Assembly: GCA_030731745.1 (NCBI GenBank)
Contig: JANQTJ010000028.1
Span: forward strand, 31,817 to 95,816
Direction of reading: 5' to 3'
From: Flaviramulus sp.
Lineage (GTDB): Bacteria > Bacteroidota > Bacteroidia > Flavobacteriales > Flavobacteriaceae
DNA: 64,000 bases
Position 1 is the first letter of the stretch, and the number at the start of each line of letters is the position of its first letter. The notes below the pieces were generated by a model. It saw nothing but the letters and a program-made list of their open reading frames with translations, was not told the origin of the DNA and ran no database searches. The position numbers and the translations under genes are program-made. Positions 28,729 through 38,710 of the stretch are shown in pieces.

Positions 28729-29094
28729 TTAATTTTCTAAAAGACCATCGTCTTTCCATTGTTGTATTAATTGTCTGGTTGCTAAAGGCATCAATCCGTT
28801 TTGAGGCATTGGATTCGATGCATTATTTATCCTACTAATAATCTTATCTACATCATTTCTTACTTGATTGTAAGTAGTATAAGATGTTGGTGCTCCATTA
28901 CTTGTTGGGCTTCCATGACAAGAAGTACAATTGCCACTCATAATGCTTCTTATATTACCAGTATAAGTTATTTTCCCAGATGGATTTGGATTTGGGTTTG
29001 GAGTTGATTCAGGTTCAGTTGAGTCGTCTCCACTCGAACAATTAAATACTAGTATTGAAATCGCTAGTGCAGTAATCAAATTTTTGAAATTCAT
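28729..29094 (-). CDS. Cytochrome c-like heme-binding lipoprotein
   Basis: Lipobox FNCSS; CTSCHG heme motif; distal MPQNGLM. Confidence 0.75.
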   Translation of the reverse strand: MNFKNLITALAISILVFNCSSGDDSTEPESTPNPNPNPSGKITYTGNIRSIMSGNCTSCHGSPTSNGAPTSYTTYNQVRNDVDKIISRINNASNPMPQNGLMPLATRQLIQQWKDDGLLEN

Positions 29095-29138
29095 AGGATT
29101 TGTTTTTTGTTAATATTTTTTTTCTAATTAATTGTTTA

Positions 29139-29987
29139 TTAAAAAGTTCTACTCAGATTAAATCCAAAATAGATATCCCCAGCTGTCCAATCTCCAGTTG
29201 CTTGTCCCATAAATCCATTTACATTCATTGCTTGCGAATTGGTAAAATGCATTTGAAACACGTGGCCACCAGTTTCTAAATCAAAACCTATGGATAAAGG
29301 GTTTTTAAATGGCGAGTTGCTAGCTCTATTTAGATGCCACCCATAATCAGCATTTATTGACCAGCGTTTGCCTAATTTGTATCGACCTCCTAAGCCTAAA
29401 GCATATTGTGTTTTGTCTTGTTCTGCTATTTCCATAAAGTTATCATGAAAAAAAGTTGGAGCTAGTTCTAAAGATAAATTTGTGTTTATTTTTCTGGAAA
29501 TCAGTAATTGAAAAGCGTAACCTAAACGATCACTAAATTCTAAACCAGGAATATTATCTTTATCTAATGATGAATTAATTTGTAAAGAATTAAAACCTAC
29601 AACAGTAAATGGAAACCCGTTTTCTTTTTGATTAATCAATCTATATTTTGTAGATACATCATAAATTTGTAAGAACGAACTGCGAGAAACACCAATATTA
29701 AAACTTTCAGATATTCCGTAAATAAAGTTTAATTGTGTAACAGCATTATCTAATCCAAAAAAAGTATCGAATCCATCTTTTATACTACTAAATCTGTGTG
29801 ATACTATAAAATTAAACTCTTTTTTACCTGCTAGTTTTGTAGATTCAAAATTTACAATTTTTAATCCTTTAAAACTTGCACTAGCATATTCATTAGCAGT
29901 TGAATCTGCGTTAATTTCATTTAATAAATCTTCTTGCGAATTAAGAGTTAAAGACGTTACTAATAGAAGTAAGACTATGATTTTCAT
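29139..29987 (-). CDS. DUF5777-like outer-membrane beta-barrel protein
   Basis: Signal peptide; amphipathic strands; FNFIVSHRFSSIKDGFDTFFGLDNA typical of this family. Confidence 0.7.
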   Translation of the reverse strand: MKIIVLLLLVTSLTLNSQEDLLNEINADSTANEYASASFKGLKIVNFESTKLAGKKEFNFIVSHRFSSIKDGFDTFFGLDNAVTQLNFIYGISESFNIGVSRSSFLQIYDVSTKYRLINQKENGFPFTVVGFNSLQINSSLDKDNIPGLEFSDRLGYAFQLLISRKINTNLSLELAPTFFHDNFMEIAEQDKTQYALGLGGRYKLGKRWSINADYGWHLNRASNSPFKNPLSIGFDLETGGHVFQMHFTNSQAMNVNGFMGQATGDWTAGDIYFGFNLSRTF

Positions 29988-30559
29988 TTTTTTAATATTT
30001 TTTTAGTTCTTGTAATTCCTTCAGATGTTACTTTTAAAATATACACACCTTTAGCCCAATTAGTGACATCTATATTTTTTTTAAACTGATTACTTTTATA
30101 AATCTGTTTTCCTAGAGCATCAAATATTTTTATCTCATCTATTTTAATATTGTTTGGTAATTCTAAATTGATAAAACTATCTGAAGGATTTGGGGATATT
30201 GATAGACCTTTTTGTTTAAAATCTTCTATTCCTAGCGAAGTTTGGACGGTAATATTACCTGCCATACTCAATGGGTGAAAATTACATTGATACGGATTTG
30301 TACCTACAGTATTAAAAGTTTTTGAGTATGAAGAACCATTACCAGTTAAAGTCCCACTATTAAATGTTTCAGCACTTCCTGCTTTACTAGTTATTGTATG
30401 AGGAAATGCATCAGACCAGGTCCATATAACAGTATCACCCGGTAATATTGTTAAATTTAAATTAGTTCCAATTCCTATTCTCCAATCTAAATTGTGAGTT
30501 GTTTGAGCTTGGGTAATTGCAGTTCCTAAGAATAATAATACAAGTAATGTTTTTTTCAT
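29984..30559 (-). CDS. Cupredoxin/plastocyanin-like protein with T9SS type A sorting domain
   Basis: DTVIWTWSDAFPHTITSK...YQCNFHPLSMAGNITV copper-site pattern; C-terminal SISPNPSDSF...GVYILKVTSEGITRTKKILKK; ORF track extends to 30586 but MKKTLLV start at 30559 more likely. Confidence 0.85.
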   Translation of the reverse strand: MKKTLLVLLFLGTAITQAQTTHNLDWRIGIGTNLNLTILPGDTVIWTWSDAFPHTITSKAGSAETFNSGTLTGNGSSYSKTFNTVGTNPYQCNFHPLSMAGNITVQTSLGIEDFKQKGLSISPNPSDSFINLELPNNIKIDEIKIFDALGKQIYKSNQFKKNIDVTNWAKGVYILKVTSEGITRTKKILKK

Positions 30560-30564
30560 AGTTT

Positions 30565-30942
30565 TTAATTTTTGATTATAATACATTGGTCTAATTTGAT
30601 TTGATTTAATAAATCATCATATCCTATAAACCTTCCTTTAATTATTAATTGGGATGATTTTGTTAATGTTTCTATGTTTTCATGAAATTGACAAAAAACT
30701 ATTTTATCAATAGTTATATTTTTGAGGTCTATATCTGTAACATTACCTGTTACTTCAATGGTTTTATTTAGGTATTTAGTTTCAGAATCAGTTGGATTTA
30801 TAAAAAACTCGTTAATTAAGTTAATTGTATTCGTCTCATAACTACTTGTTTCATTTGCAATATTTCGATGATTTTGAAATATATACAGGTATAAACAAGC
30901 TGAAATTATTATTACTACAATTAATAATATTAACTTTTTCAC
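30565..30942 (-). CDS. OB-fold (tRNA_anti-like) small membrane-anchored protein
   Basis: N-terminal TM; YLNKTIEVTGNVTDIDLKNITIDKIVFCQFHE; LIIKGRFIGYDDLLNQIKLDQCII. Confidence 0.6.
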   Translation of the reverse strand: MKKLILLIVVIIISACLYLYIFQNHRNIANETSSYETNTINLINEFFINPTDSETKYLNKTIEVTGNVTDIDLKNITIDKIVFCQFHENIETLTKSSQLIIKGRFIGYDDLLNQIKLDQCIIIKN

Positions 30943-31087
30943 AACTTTTTATTTTTTTTAAAAACTGCCTCAGTAAATTAATACTGAAGCAGTTCGCTAG
31001 CTAACCAAACTTTTCCTATTTATTTCACAGGATTAAATCGTTTGATGATTTGAAATTTTTCTTTTTCATTTAAGTATTTCTACTAGC

Positions 31088-31540
31088 TTAGTTTCTTTCG
31101 AAGGTTAATGTATCAGTTCCACCATTTCCTCCACTAATATCTATTAATTCAATTTTTGTTGCACTGTAGCTTACTATATCCCAATCGTCAGTTAAGTCAT
31201 CATTGAAATTAACTGGTGATGAAAAGAATATATTAAAATCAATATCATTAGAATCATTACTGTCATCGTCACTATTACTGTCATCAGTTATAGACCAGGT
31301 TCCGTTTATAATTTCATTTCCGTTTACTACTGCTAAAGTTCCATTTGCGTTGAAATTGAAATTGTAACCAGCATAATCATTAGTTTCATCAACTCCAGAG
31401 TCAATAAAACTTGTAATTTGCCAGTTTTCAGAAGTAACTGTGTTTTTAATATTATTAATTTCTTCAGTATTATCAATAATAATCATGTCATCATCTGAGC
31501 AGGTTGTAGACATTAATGAAAAATAAAGCATTAATAGCAT
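31088..31540 (-). CDS. Asp/Asn-rich lipocalin-like secreted protein
   Basis: YAGYNFNFNANGTLAVVNGNEIINGTWSI; N-terminal hydrophobic segment. Confidence 0.6.
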   Translation of the reverse strand: MLLMLYFSLMSTTCSDDDMIIIDNTEEINNIKNTVTSENWQITSFIDSGVDETNDYAGYNFNFNANGTLAVVNGNEIINGTWSITDDSNSDDDSNDSNDIDFNIFFSSPVNFNDDLTDDWDIVSYSATKIELIDISGGNGGTDTLTFERN

Positions 31541-31594
31541 TGCATAAATAAATTTTGTTTTAATAGTTTTAAATTTTAGGGGTTTATTTTAATT

Positions 31595-32665
31595 TTAGTT
31601 ACAATCGTTTTCGTATCTTAATCTATCATCATTACCAACTCTTAAATCAATTTTGGTTTCATTATATTCAGATATTTCGTGTAAAATCCAATCATTATTA
31701 CAATATGGTAAATCTGGGATATTGATATTAATAGTAATGTTGTTAGCAGTTCCGGTTGCTGTCCAAGTGCCATTATCAATTCCACCGGAGTAGTATACTG
31801 TTAAAGTGCCATCATTAGAAAAATTAAAGGTGTATCCAGTATAAACATCATCAAAATCGTTGCCATTTCGTTCAAGTTTATCAACAGTCCAATTTGGGCA
31901 AGAGGTTAAAATACTTATTAATTGATTTTGAGAACAGTCATCACAATCATCATCATTGTAATCATAATCGTCATCTTCATCACAATAATCTTTATAAGCA
32001 TTAATAATGTTTTCTAATTCTATTAAATCATTAATAATAAATTCTGTACCATCTAAAAGCACCGTTTTTATTGGGAAATTGATGGATACTAAGTCAGACG
32101 AATCTAAATTTCTTATGAAATTATAAAATTCACCATCCGTATTGATTTGATTAGAATCTATGATTTCGTCATTGGAATTATACAGAAAGGTTGTTATGGG
32201 GTAATCAAAATTTAAACATTCAATATCGTCATCATATTCATTTTCACCATTGCAATTATTAGCATAACTTATTAATTGTGAATTACTATTTATGGTTATT
32301 ACACTAAAATCGTCAAGAATAATTTGTATTGGAAAAGTAATAATTATGGTGTCTGAGTCATCGTCAGAATCGTCAAAAATATATTCAATTTTTTTATAAT
32401 CTTCTGTAGTATTTACTGCAATTTCTTCACTATTTACTAATACTGTTACCGGTAGTTTTATATTAAAACAATTTGCATAATCAATAATATTATCAAACGA
32501 ACCATCATTAGTTGAAGTTTTTTGTATCAAGCTAGCTAAAGTAGAATTAGCTATTAAAACATCTTCAGGAAGGGTTTCTATTAATTCAGAGTCTTCCGTT
32601 CTACATGAAGCAAAAGCTATAGTAACTAAGAAAATGAATTGTATTTTTTTTGATGCCTTTTTCAT
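31595..32665 (-). CDS. Asp-rich lipoprotein with duplicated domain and C-terminal lipocalin-like module
   Basis: Lipobox FASCR; tandem C..FPI..C units; C-terminal YTGYTFNFSNDGTLTVYYSGGIDNGTWTA. Confidence 0.65.
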   Translation of the reverse strand: MKKASKKIQFIFLVTIAFASCRTEDSELIETLPEDVLIANSTLASLIQKTSTNDGSFDNIIDYANCFNIKLPVTVLVNSEEIAVNTTEDYKKIEYIFDDSDDDSDTIIITFPIQIILDDFSVITINSNSQLISYANNCNGENEYDDDIECLNFDYPITTFLYNSNDEIIDSNQINTDGEFYNFIRNLDSSDLVSINFPIKTVLLDGTEFIINDLIELENIINAYKDYCDEDDDYDYNDDDCDDCSQNQLISILTSCPNWTVDKLERNGNDFDDVYTGYTFNFSNDGTLTVYYSGGIDNGTWTATGTANNITININIPDLPYCNNDWILHEISEYNETKIDLRVGNDDRLRYENDCN

Positions 32666-32936
32666 GATGATAAAACTTTTGTATATGCCATTTATTATTA
32701 AAACAACTAATAATAAAAAACTCCTGAAACTTTTTTAATTTTTTTTTTATTATTTGTATATTCAATTTAATATGAGTGTTTTTTCAGGATATTTTAAACT
32801 ATTTTTTTAATTTCTGATAAAGCAATAGAATGAATTAACGTTTTATGTTCATTATTTTTCTAAAGGATGTATTTTATTACAACTTAAAATTTTATTTTTT
32901 TTTATATAACTTTGGCTCATTAAAAAAATAAAAATT

Positions 32937-33461
32937 TTGCCAAAAGAACTTAACGATAATATTTGTGATGATAATGTGTTTGAACTTGTTTATAATAAGT
33001 ATGCACAAGATTTACAAAACTTTCTTTATTATAAATTTGGAGAACAATATAATCCGGCAGATAAAGTTCAAGATGCTTTTGTTAAATTATGGAATAATTG
33101 TAAAAATGTAACTTTAAGTAAAGCTAAATCGTTTTTATTTACAGTTGCAAATAACATGATGCTAAATGAAATAAAGCACCAAAAAGTAGTTTTGAAATAT
33201 AATCAGGTTAAACCAAAAGATTATACAAATGAATCTCCAGAATTTATTTTAGAAAAAGAGCAATTTTTACAGCAATATCAAAATGTTTTAGAAAATTTAA
33301 CCGATGAACAGCGTGTTGCTTTTTTACTGAGTAAAGTTGAAGGAAAAAAACACATTGAAATTGCAGAGATGTTAGGAGTTACTCAAAAAGTTGTTGAATA
33401 TAGAATTTATAGTGCTTTTAATATTTTAAAGAAAGAGTTAGAAGGATTCAAAATAAAATAG
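32937..33461 (+). CDS. RNA polymerase sigma factor, ECF
   Basis: NPADKVQDAFVKLWNNCKNVTLSKAKSFLFTVANNMMLNEIKH; LTDEQRVAFLLSKVEGKKHIEIAEMLGVTQK; TTG start. Confidence 0.9.
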   Translation: MPKELNDNICDDNVFELVYNKYAQDLQNFLYYKFGEQYNPADKVQDAFVKLWNNCKNVTLSKAKSFLFTVANNMMLNEIKHQKVVLKYNQVKPKDYTNESPEFILEKEQFLQQYQNVLENLTDEQRVAFLLSKVEGKKHIEIAEMLGVTQKVVEYRIYSAFNILKKELEGFKIK

Positions 33462-33508
33462 TCAGGATATTTATAGCTTAAATTGTTTTATAATAAAGTT
33501 AAGGTTAC

Positions 33509-34414
33509 ATGGATAAAGAATACTTAATAAAGAAATGGTTGAATGAAGAGCTTATTGATTCTGAAAAACAAGCATTTAATAAGCTGGATGATGCTTTTTT
33601 GAGTCAATATATAGTTGATAATGCAAAGTATTTTAAAGCATCTCATTCTCAAAAAATTGAAGATTTTGATACCTTTAAATCTCGATATGAAGCTTCTAAA
33701 AAGTTGGTAAAAAAATTAAATTGGTTCAGTCCATTACTTAAAATCGCAAGTGTTATAGTTGTTTCTTTAGGTTTATATTTTACATTTTTTTTCAACAACA
33801 TTACTGTTATTGAAACATTAGCTAGTGAAAAAACTAGCGTTGAACTTCCTGATCATTCATTGGTTGAATTGAATGCGCTTTCGGCCATTGAGTTTAGTTC
33901 GAAAAATTGGGACGACAATAGAGCATTAACTTTAAAAGGTGAGGCCTATTTTAAAGTGGCTAAAGGAAAAACTTTTGATGTAAAAACGACTAGTGGCATA
34001 GTAACCGTTGTAGGTACACAATTTAATGTAAAACAACGTAATAATTATTTTGAAGTTAAATGTTTTGAAGGGATTGTTAAAGTTGTTTCAGATACCATTG
34101 TTATGCAATTATTAGCTGGAGATAGTTACCAAATTCTTGATGGTAAATTTACTTATGGAAAAATAGTATATTCATCACCACAGTGGATAACTAATATGAG
34201 TGAGTTTAATGCCATACCCATAAAAAATGTTTTATCGGAATTAGAACGACAATATGATGTTGAAGTTACATTCAATAATGTAGATACAAATAGATTATTT
34301 ACGGGAGCTTTTCCCCATGATAATCTTGAAAATGCCCTTTTTGCAATTACGCAACCTATGAACTTGACCTACAAATTGAATGCTTCAAATTTGGTAGTAA
34401 TTCATGGAAAATAG
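33509..34414 (+). CDS. FecR family anti-sigma factor
   Basis: Central TM; SVELPDHSLVELNALSAIEFSSKNWDDNRALTLKGEAYFKVAKGKTFDVKTTSGIVTVVGTQFNVK. Confidence 0.92.
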   Translation: MDKEYLIKKWLNEELIDSEKQAFNKLDDAFLSQYIVDNAKYFKASHSQKIEDFDTFKSRYEASKKLVKKLNWFSPLLKIASVIVVSLGLYFTFFFNNITVIETLASEKTSVELPDHSLVELNALSAIEFSSKNWDDNRALTLKGEAYFKVAKGKTFDVKTTSGIVTVVGTQFNVKQRNNYFEVKCFEGIVKVVSDTIVMQLLAGDSYQILDGKFTYGKIVYSSPQWITNMSEFNAIPIKNVLSELERQYDVEVTFNNVDTNRLFTGAFPHDNLENALFAITQPMNLTYKLNASNLVVIHGK

Positions 34415-36920
34415 AATAAAAAAGATATACATTTTTTTTACTTTATTATTTTTTGTTTTTTTTAGTTTTTATGCCCAAAATACTAATAAACAAGAATCAC
34501 TTTATAATATTATAAACTTATTACAACATCGCTTTAACATTCAGTTTAATTATGCTGAGGACACCATTGAGGATTTTTTTTTAATACCTCCCTCTAACAA
34601 CTTGTTATTTAAAGAAACTTTAGAATATCTTGAAACTAAAACAGGGCTGTCATTTTTTGTTATGAATGAGCGTATCGTTTTAATAAAACCTAAAAAAGAT
34701 ATTGTTTTTTGTGGTTATATTAAAGATAAAATTAATTCTGAACCACTGGTAGCGGCAACTATTCAAGTATCAAATAATTCCACAATAACCGACGAAAACG
34801 GATTTTTTAAAATTCAAATTGAAAATATTTCAGATCTTATTACTATTCGCTTTTTAGGTTATAAAAACATTCTAAAAACAATTAAAGAATTTTCAAGTTT
34901 TGATTGTCTAGATATTTTTTTATCACCAAATATTCAATCGTTATCAGAAGTTATAATTTCAAATTATATAACAAGCGGAATTAGTAAGTTAAGCGATGGT
35001 TCTTTTGAGATTAATTTTTCAAATTTTGATATTTTACCGGGTTTAATTGATGATGATGTTTTGCAGTCATTACAGGCTTTTCCAGGTATACAAAGTATAA
35101 ACGAGACAGTGTCTAATATTAATATTAGGGGCGGTACCCATGATCAAAATTTAATTCTGTGGGATGGTATAAAAATGTATCAATCTGGACATTTTTTCGG
35201 TCTTATTTCTATGTATAATCCTCACATAACTCAAACAGTTTTTTTAAGAAAAAATGGTAGCGATGTTAGTTACACAGATGGTGTTTCAGGAACCATAGCT
35301 ATGCAAACTGAAAAAGATATAAATGATAGTTTTAAAGGAATAGCAGAAGTCAACTTAACCAATCTTAATGGCTTTGTTGATGTGCCGATTAATGATAAAT
35401 CATCCATTCAAATTGCAGCAAGAAAGTCAATTAGTGATTTTGTTGAAACACCAACTTATACAGCTTTTTTCGATAGAATATCTCAAAATACAGAAGTGTC
35501 AAACAATGCAATGACAATAACTAATAGTAATGAAATTTTTGATTTTCACGATACATCTTTAAGATGGATTTATGAAATTAGCGATAATGATGAGGTTAGA
35601 CTTAATTTTATTAACGTTAATAATATACTTCAGTTTAATGAAAATGCTACAATTAATAATCAACTTGAATCTCGAGAGAGTCGATTAACTCAAAATAGTA
35701 TTGCTGGTGCTTTGCATTATATCAGAAGATGGAACAGCAGATTAAATACGGAGTTAGAAGTTTATGAAACCGATTATAAACTAAAAGCAGTAAACGAAAA
35801 CCTATTGGAGTCTCAGCGCTTTTTACAAGAAAATATTGTTTCAGAAACAAGTATAAAACTTAAAACAAATTATCAACTAAATGATTCTTTTCGTTTTTTA
35901 GGTGGGTATCATTTTGTAGAGACTGAAATAACTAATTTAGATGATGTTGATTTACCACGTTTTAGAAATTTGGTATCCGAAGTATTGAGAACTCATGGGT
36001 TGTTTTCTCAGATTGATTATAAATCATTGAATAAAAAAACAAATCTAAATTTTGGTTTAAGATATAATTATATTGAAAAATTTAGAAAGTCTATTTGGGA
36101 ACCAAGACTCGATTTTAGTCATCAATTTCTAAATTATTTCTCATTAGAAATTTTAGGAGAATTTAAGCATCAAAATACATCTCAAGTTATTAATTTCCAA
36201 AATGATTTTTTAGGAATTGAAAAACGTAGGTGGCAGTTATCAAACAATCGAGACATTCCTGTTATTACTAGTAAGCAAATATCAACAGGAATAAACTTTA
36301 ATAAAAAGGGATGGCTAATTGATATGGATGTTTATTATAAATCTGTAAATGGAATTACTACTCAAAGCCAAGGGTTTCAAAATCAGTATGAATTTGTAAA
36401 AAGTAAAGGGGAGTACGATGTTGGAGGTTTAGATTTTTTAGTAAGTAAACAGTTTAATAAGCTTAAAACTTGGTTAAGTTATTCTTATATGGATAATCGC
36501 TATTATTTTTCTGAATTAGAATCAGATTATTTTCCAAGTAATTTTAATATAACCCAAACTTTTACTTTGGGATCTGCTCTTAAACTTAATAATTTTAAAT
36601 TTTCAGCAGGATTAAACTGGCATACTGGTAAGCCTACTACGCTTCCAGTTATGGGTAACGAGATTATAAATAATGAAGTTAATTTTGCTAAAACTAATGC
36701 TTTAAATCTTCATGATTACATGCGCTTAGATGTTTCTGCGATATATAATTTTAAATTTGGAAGTCATACTAAAGCGAATCTGGGTGTTTCGGTCTGGAAT
36801 CTTTTAGATAGAGAAAACCAAATAAATAATTTTTATCGTGTTAATAATGGCGATGTTACTGAAACTATTCAAAGTTCACTTGGCATTACACCAAATGCGG
36901 TTTTTAGAGTTTATTTTTAA
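34404..36920 (+). CDS. TonB-dependent receptor with N-terminal STN and carboxypeptidase-regulatory-like domains
   Basis: STN-like N-terminus, plug (SINETVSNINIRGGTHDQNLILWDGIKMYQSGH), beta-barrel; 11-nt overlap with fecR-like gene. Confidence 0.9.
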   Translation: MENRIKKIYIFFTLLFFVFFSFYAQNTNKQESLYNIINLLQHRFNIQFNYAEDTIEDFFLIPPSNNLLFKETLEYLETKTGLSFFVMNERIVLIKPKKDIVFCGYIKDKINSEPLVAATIQVSNNSTITDENGFFKIQIENISDLITIRFLGYKNILKTIKEFSSFDCLDIFLSPNIQSLSEVIISNYITSGISKLSDGSFEINFSNFDILPGLIDDDVLQSLQAFPGIQSINETVSNINIRGGTHDQNLILWDGIKMYQSGHFFGLISMYNPHITQTVFLRKNGSDVSYTDGVSGTIAMQTEKDINDSFKGIAEVNLTNLNGFVDVPINDKSSIQIAARKSISDFVETPTYTAFFDRISQNTEVSNNAMTITNSNEIFDFHDTSLRWIYEISDNDEVRLNFINVNNILQFNENATINNQLESRESRLTQNSIAGALHYIRRWNSRLNTELEVYETDYKLKAVNENLLESQRFLQENIVSETSIKLKTNYQLNDSFRFLGGYHFVETEITNLDDVDLPRFRNLVSEVLRTHGLFSQIDYKSLNKKTNLNFGLRYNYIEKFRKSIWEPRLDFSHQFLNYFSLEILGEFKHQNTSQVINFQNDFLGIEKRRWQLSNNRDIPVITSKQISTGINFNKKGWLIDMDVYYKSVNGITTQSQGFQNQYEFVKSKGEYDVGGLDFLVSKQFNKLKTWLSYSYMDNRYYFSELESDYFPSNFNITQTFTLGSALKLNNFKFSAGLNWHTGKPTTLPVMGNEIINNEVNFAKTNALNLHDYMRLDVSAIYNFKFGSHTKANLGVSVWNLLDRENQINNFYRVNNGDVTETIQSSLGITPNAVFRVYF

Positions 36921-36929
36921 TAAAAAAAA

Positions 36930-37466
36930 CTAAAGTTCAATTTTAGCATTTTGTGTTTTAATTAGTTCTATATGTTCTTCAATTTTAAATTCTGAAGGTT
37001 TAAAACGATTCGATCTATGTTTAGATTGTTCTTGTCTGGTTATACTTCGTGCAAACCTTCTAACACTTTGTACAGAGTCTAAAATTATACCTGGTACAAG
37101 AACATTTTTACCGTTTTCATCCTTTGCAACCATAGTGAAATAAGACGAATTGCAGTGCTTCTTTTCACCTGTTTGTATATTTTCAGATTCTACACGTACA
37201 CCAACTACCATAGAGGTTCTTCCGGTATAATTAATTGATGCTTTCAGGGTTACTAATTCTCCTACATCAATTGGATTTAAAAAATCTACCTTATTTACAG
37301 AAGCAGTAACACAATAATTTCTGGAATGTTTTGAGGCACATGCAAAAGCAATTTGATCCATTAAATTTAAAATATAACCACCATGAATTTTACCACTAAA
37401 GTTTGAATGAGATGGCAGCATAAGTTCTGAAATAGTGATTTGTGAATCTTTAATTTGCTTAAACAT
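36930..37466 (-). CDS. Acyl-CoA thioesterase (hotdog fold)
   Basis: MLPSHSNFSGKIHGGYILNLMDQIAFACASKHS. Confidence 0.9.
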   Translation of the reverse strand: MFKQIKDSQITISELMLPSHSNFSGKIHGGYILNLMDQIAFACASKHSRNYCVTASVNKVDFLNPIDVGELVTLKASINYTGRTSMVVGVRVESENIQTGEKKHCNSSYFTMVAKDENGKNVLVPGIILDSVQSVRRFARSITRQEQSKHRSNRFKPSEFKIEEHIELIKTQNAKIEL

Positions 37467-37477
37467 ATATTTAAATT

Positions 37478-38668
37478 TTATTCGTCTTCGTTTGCACGTT
37501 TAATGATGGCTTCTGGTAATGATTTTTTAGCTTTTGCACCCATCTTTTTAAGTTTTTCAACACTTGTAATTAGGTTTCCTTTACCCTCAACCAATTTATT
37601 CATAGCTGCAGAATAGTCGCTTTTTGCAGCATCAATCTTTTTACCAACACCAGTTAAATCTTGAACTAAGCCTTCAAACTTATCGTATAATGCTCCAGCT
37701 TGTCTTGCAATTTCAATCGCGTTTTGTTGCTGTTTTTCGTTGTTCCACATACTATCAATAGTACGTAATGTAGCTAGAAGGGTAGAGGGTGTTACTATTA
37801 CAATATTCTTTTCAAAGGCTTTGTTGTAAATACTATTATCTTCATTAACTACTATTGCAAAAGCTGGCTCGATTGGGATAAACATGAGCACAAAATCTGG
37901 TGATTCGATATCATATAAATCTTGGTAATTTTTTTCTGAAAGTTGATCGACATGTTTCCTAATAGAATTTACATGAGCTTTTAAAAATTGCGGTTTATCA
38001 TCATCTTCAGCATTTACCAAACGCTCATAATCTGTTAAAGAAACTTTACTATCAATGATCATTTTCTTACCATCGGGTAAATGCAAAACTACATCAGGTA
38101 AAACTCTAGAGCCATTTTCTAAAGTAAAACTTTGTTGTACAAAATATTCTCTATCTTTTTCTAAACCAGATTTTTCAAGTACACGTTCTAAAACCAACTC
38201 ACCCCAGTTACCTTGCATTTTACTATCACCTTTTAATGCGCGAGTTAGGTTTGTGGCCTCTTTTGTCATTTGCTGATTTAAGTCTTTTAAACCCAGTAAT
38301 TGCTCTTTCAGAGCCGAATGCATACTAATACTTTCCTTTTGAGTTAAATCTACTTTTTCCTCGAAGATTTTAATTTTTTCTTGAAGTGGATTTAAAATAT
38401 TTTTGATGTTTTCTTTATTCTGAAGTGTGAATTTTTCCGATTTTTCATCCAGTATTTTAGTTGCTAGTAATTCAAAATCTTTTCGCAATTGTTCTTGACG
38501 TATTTCAAGTTCAGCATCGCGTTTTAAATTTAATTGTTGCAAGTTTTCGTATTCGGCATTTTTTCTTGCTAATTCAGAATTCAAAAAATCTTTTTCTCTT
38601 CTAATTTCCTCGCGTTCACTTTCAATTTTATTCAAATTTTGTTTTAACTCTTCAATAGTTAAACCCAT
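37478..38668 (-). CDS. rmuC: DNA recombination protein RmuC (N-terminal anchor separated by in-frame stop)
   Basis: NWGELVLERVLEKSGLEKDREYFVQQSF; DGKKMIIDSKVSLTDYERL; frame continues upstream to a TAA. Confidence 0.88.
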   Translation of the reverse strand: MGLTIEELKQNLNKIESEREEIRREKDFLNSELARKNAEYENLQQLNLKRDAELEIRQEQLRKDFELLATKILDEKSEKFTLQNKENIKNILNPLQEKIKIFEEKVDLTQKESISMHSALKEQLLGLKDLNQQMTKEATNLTRALKGDSKMQGNWGELVLERVLEKSGLEKDREYFVQQSFTLENGSRVLPDVVLHLPDGKKMIIDSKVSLTDYERLVNAEDDDKPQFLKAHVNSIRKHVDQLSEKNYQDLYDIESPDFVLMFIPIEPAFAIVVNEDNSIYNKAFEKNIVIVTPSTLLATLRTIDSMWNNEKQQQNAIEIARQAGALYDKFEGLVQDLTGVGKKIDAAKSDYSAAMNKLVEGKGNLITSVEKLKKMGAKAKKSLPEAIIKRANEDE

Positions 38669-38710
38669 TTGATTTTGACGTTCTTCAAGTGTGCTTCTTT
38701 CGCTTTTGCT

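Noticed and set aside
31088-32665. Asp-rich proteins considered as RTX/hemolysin-type calcium repeats
   Set aside because: No GGxGxDxxx nonapeptide repeats; the Asp runs are irregular.
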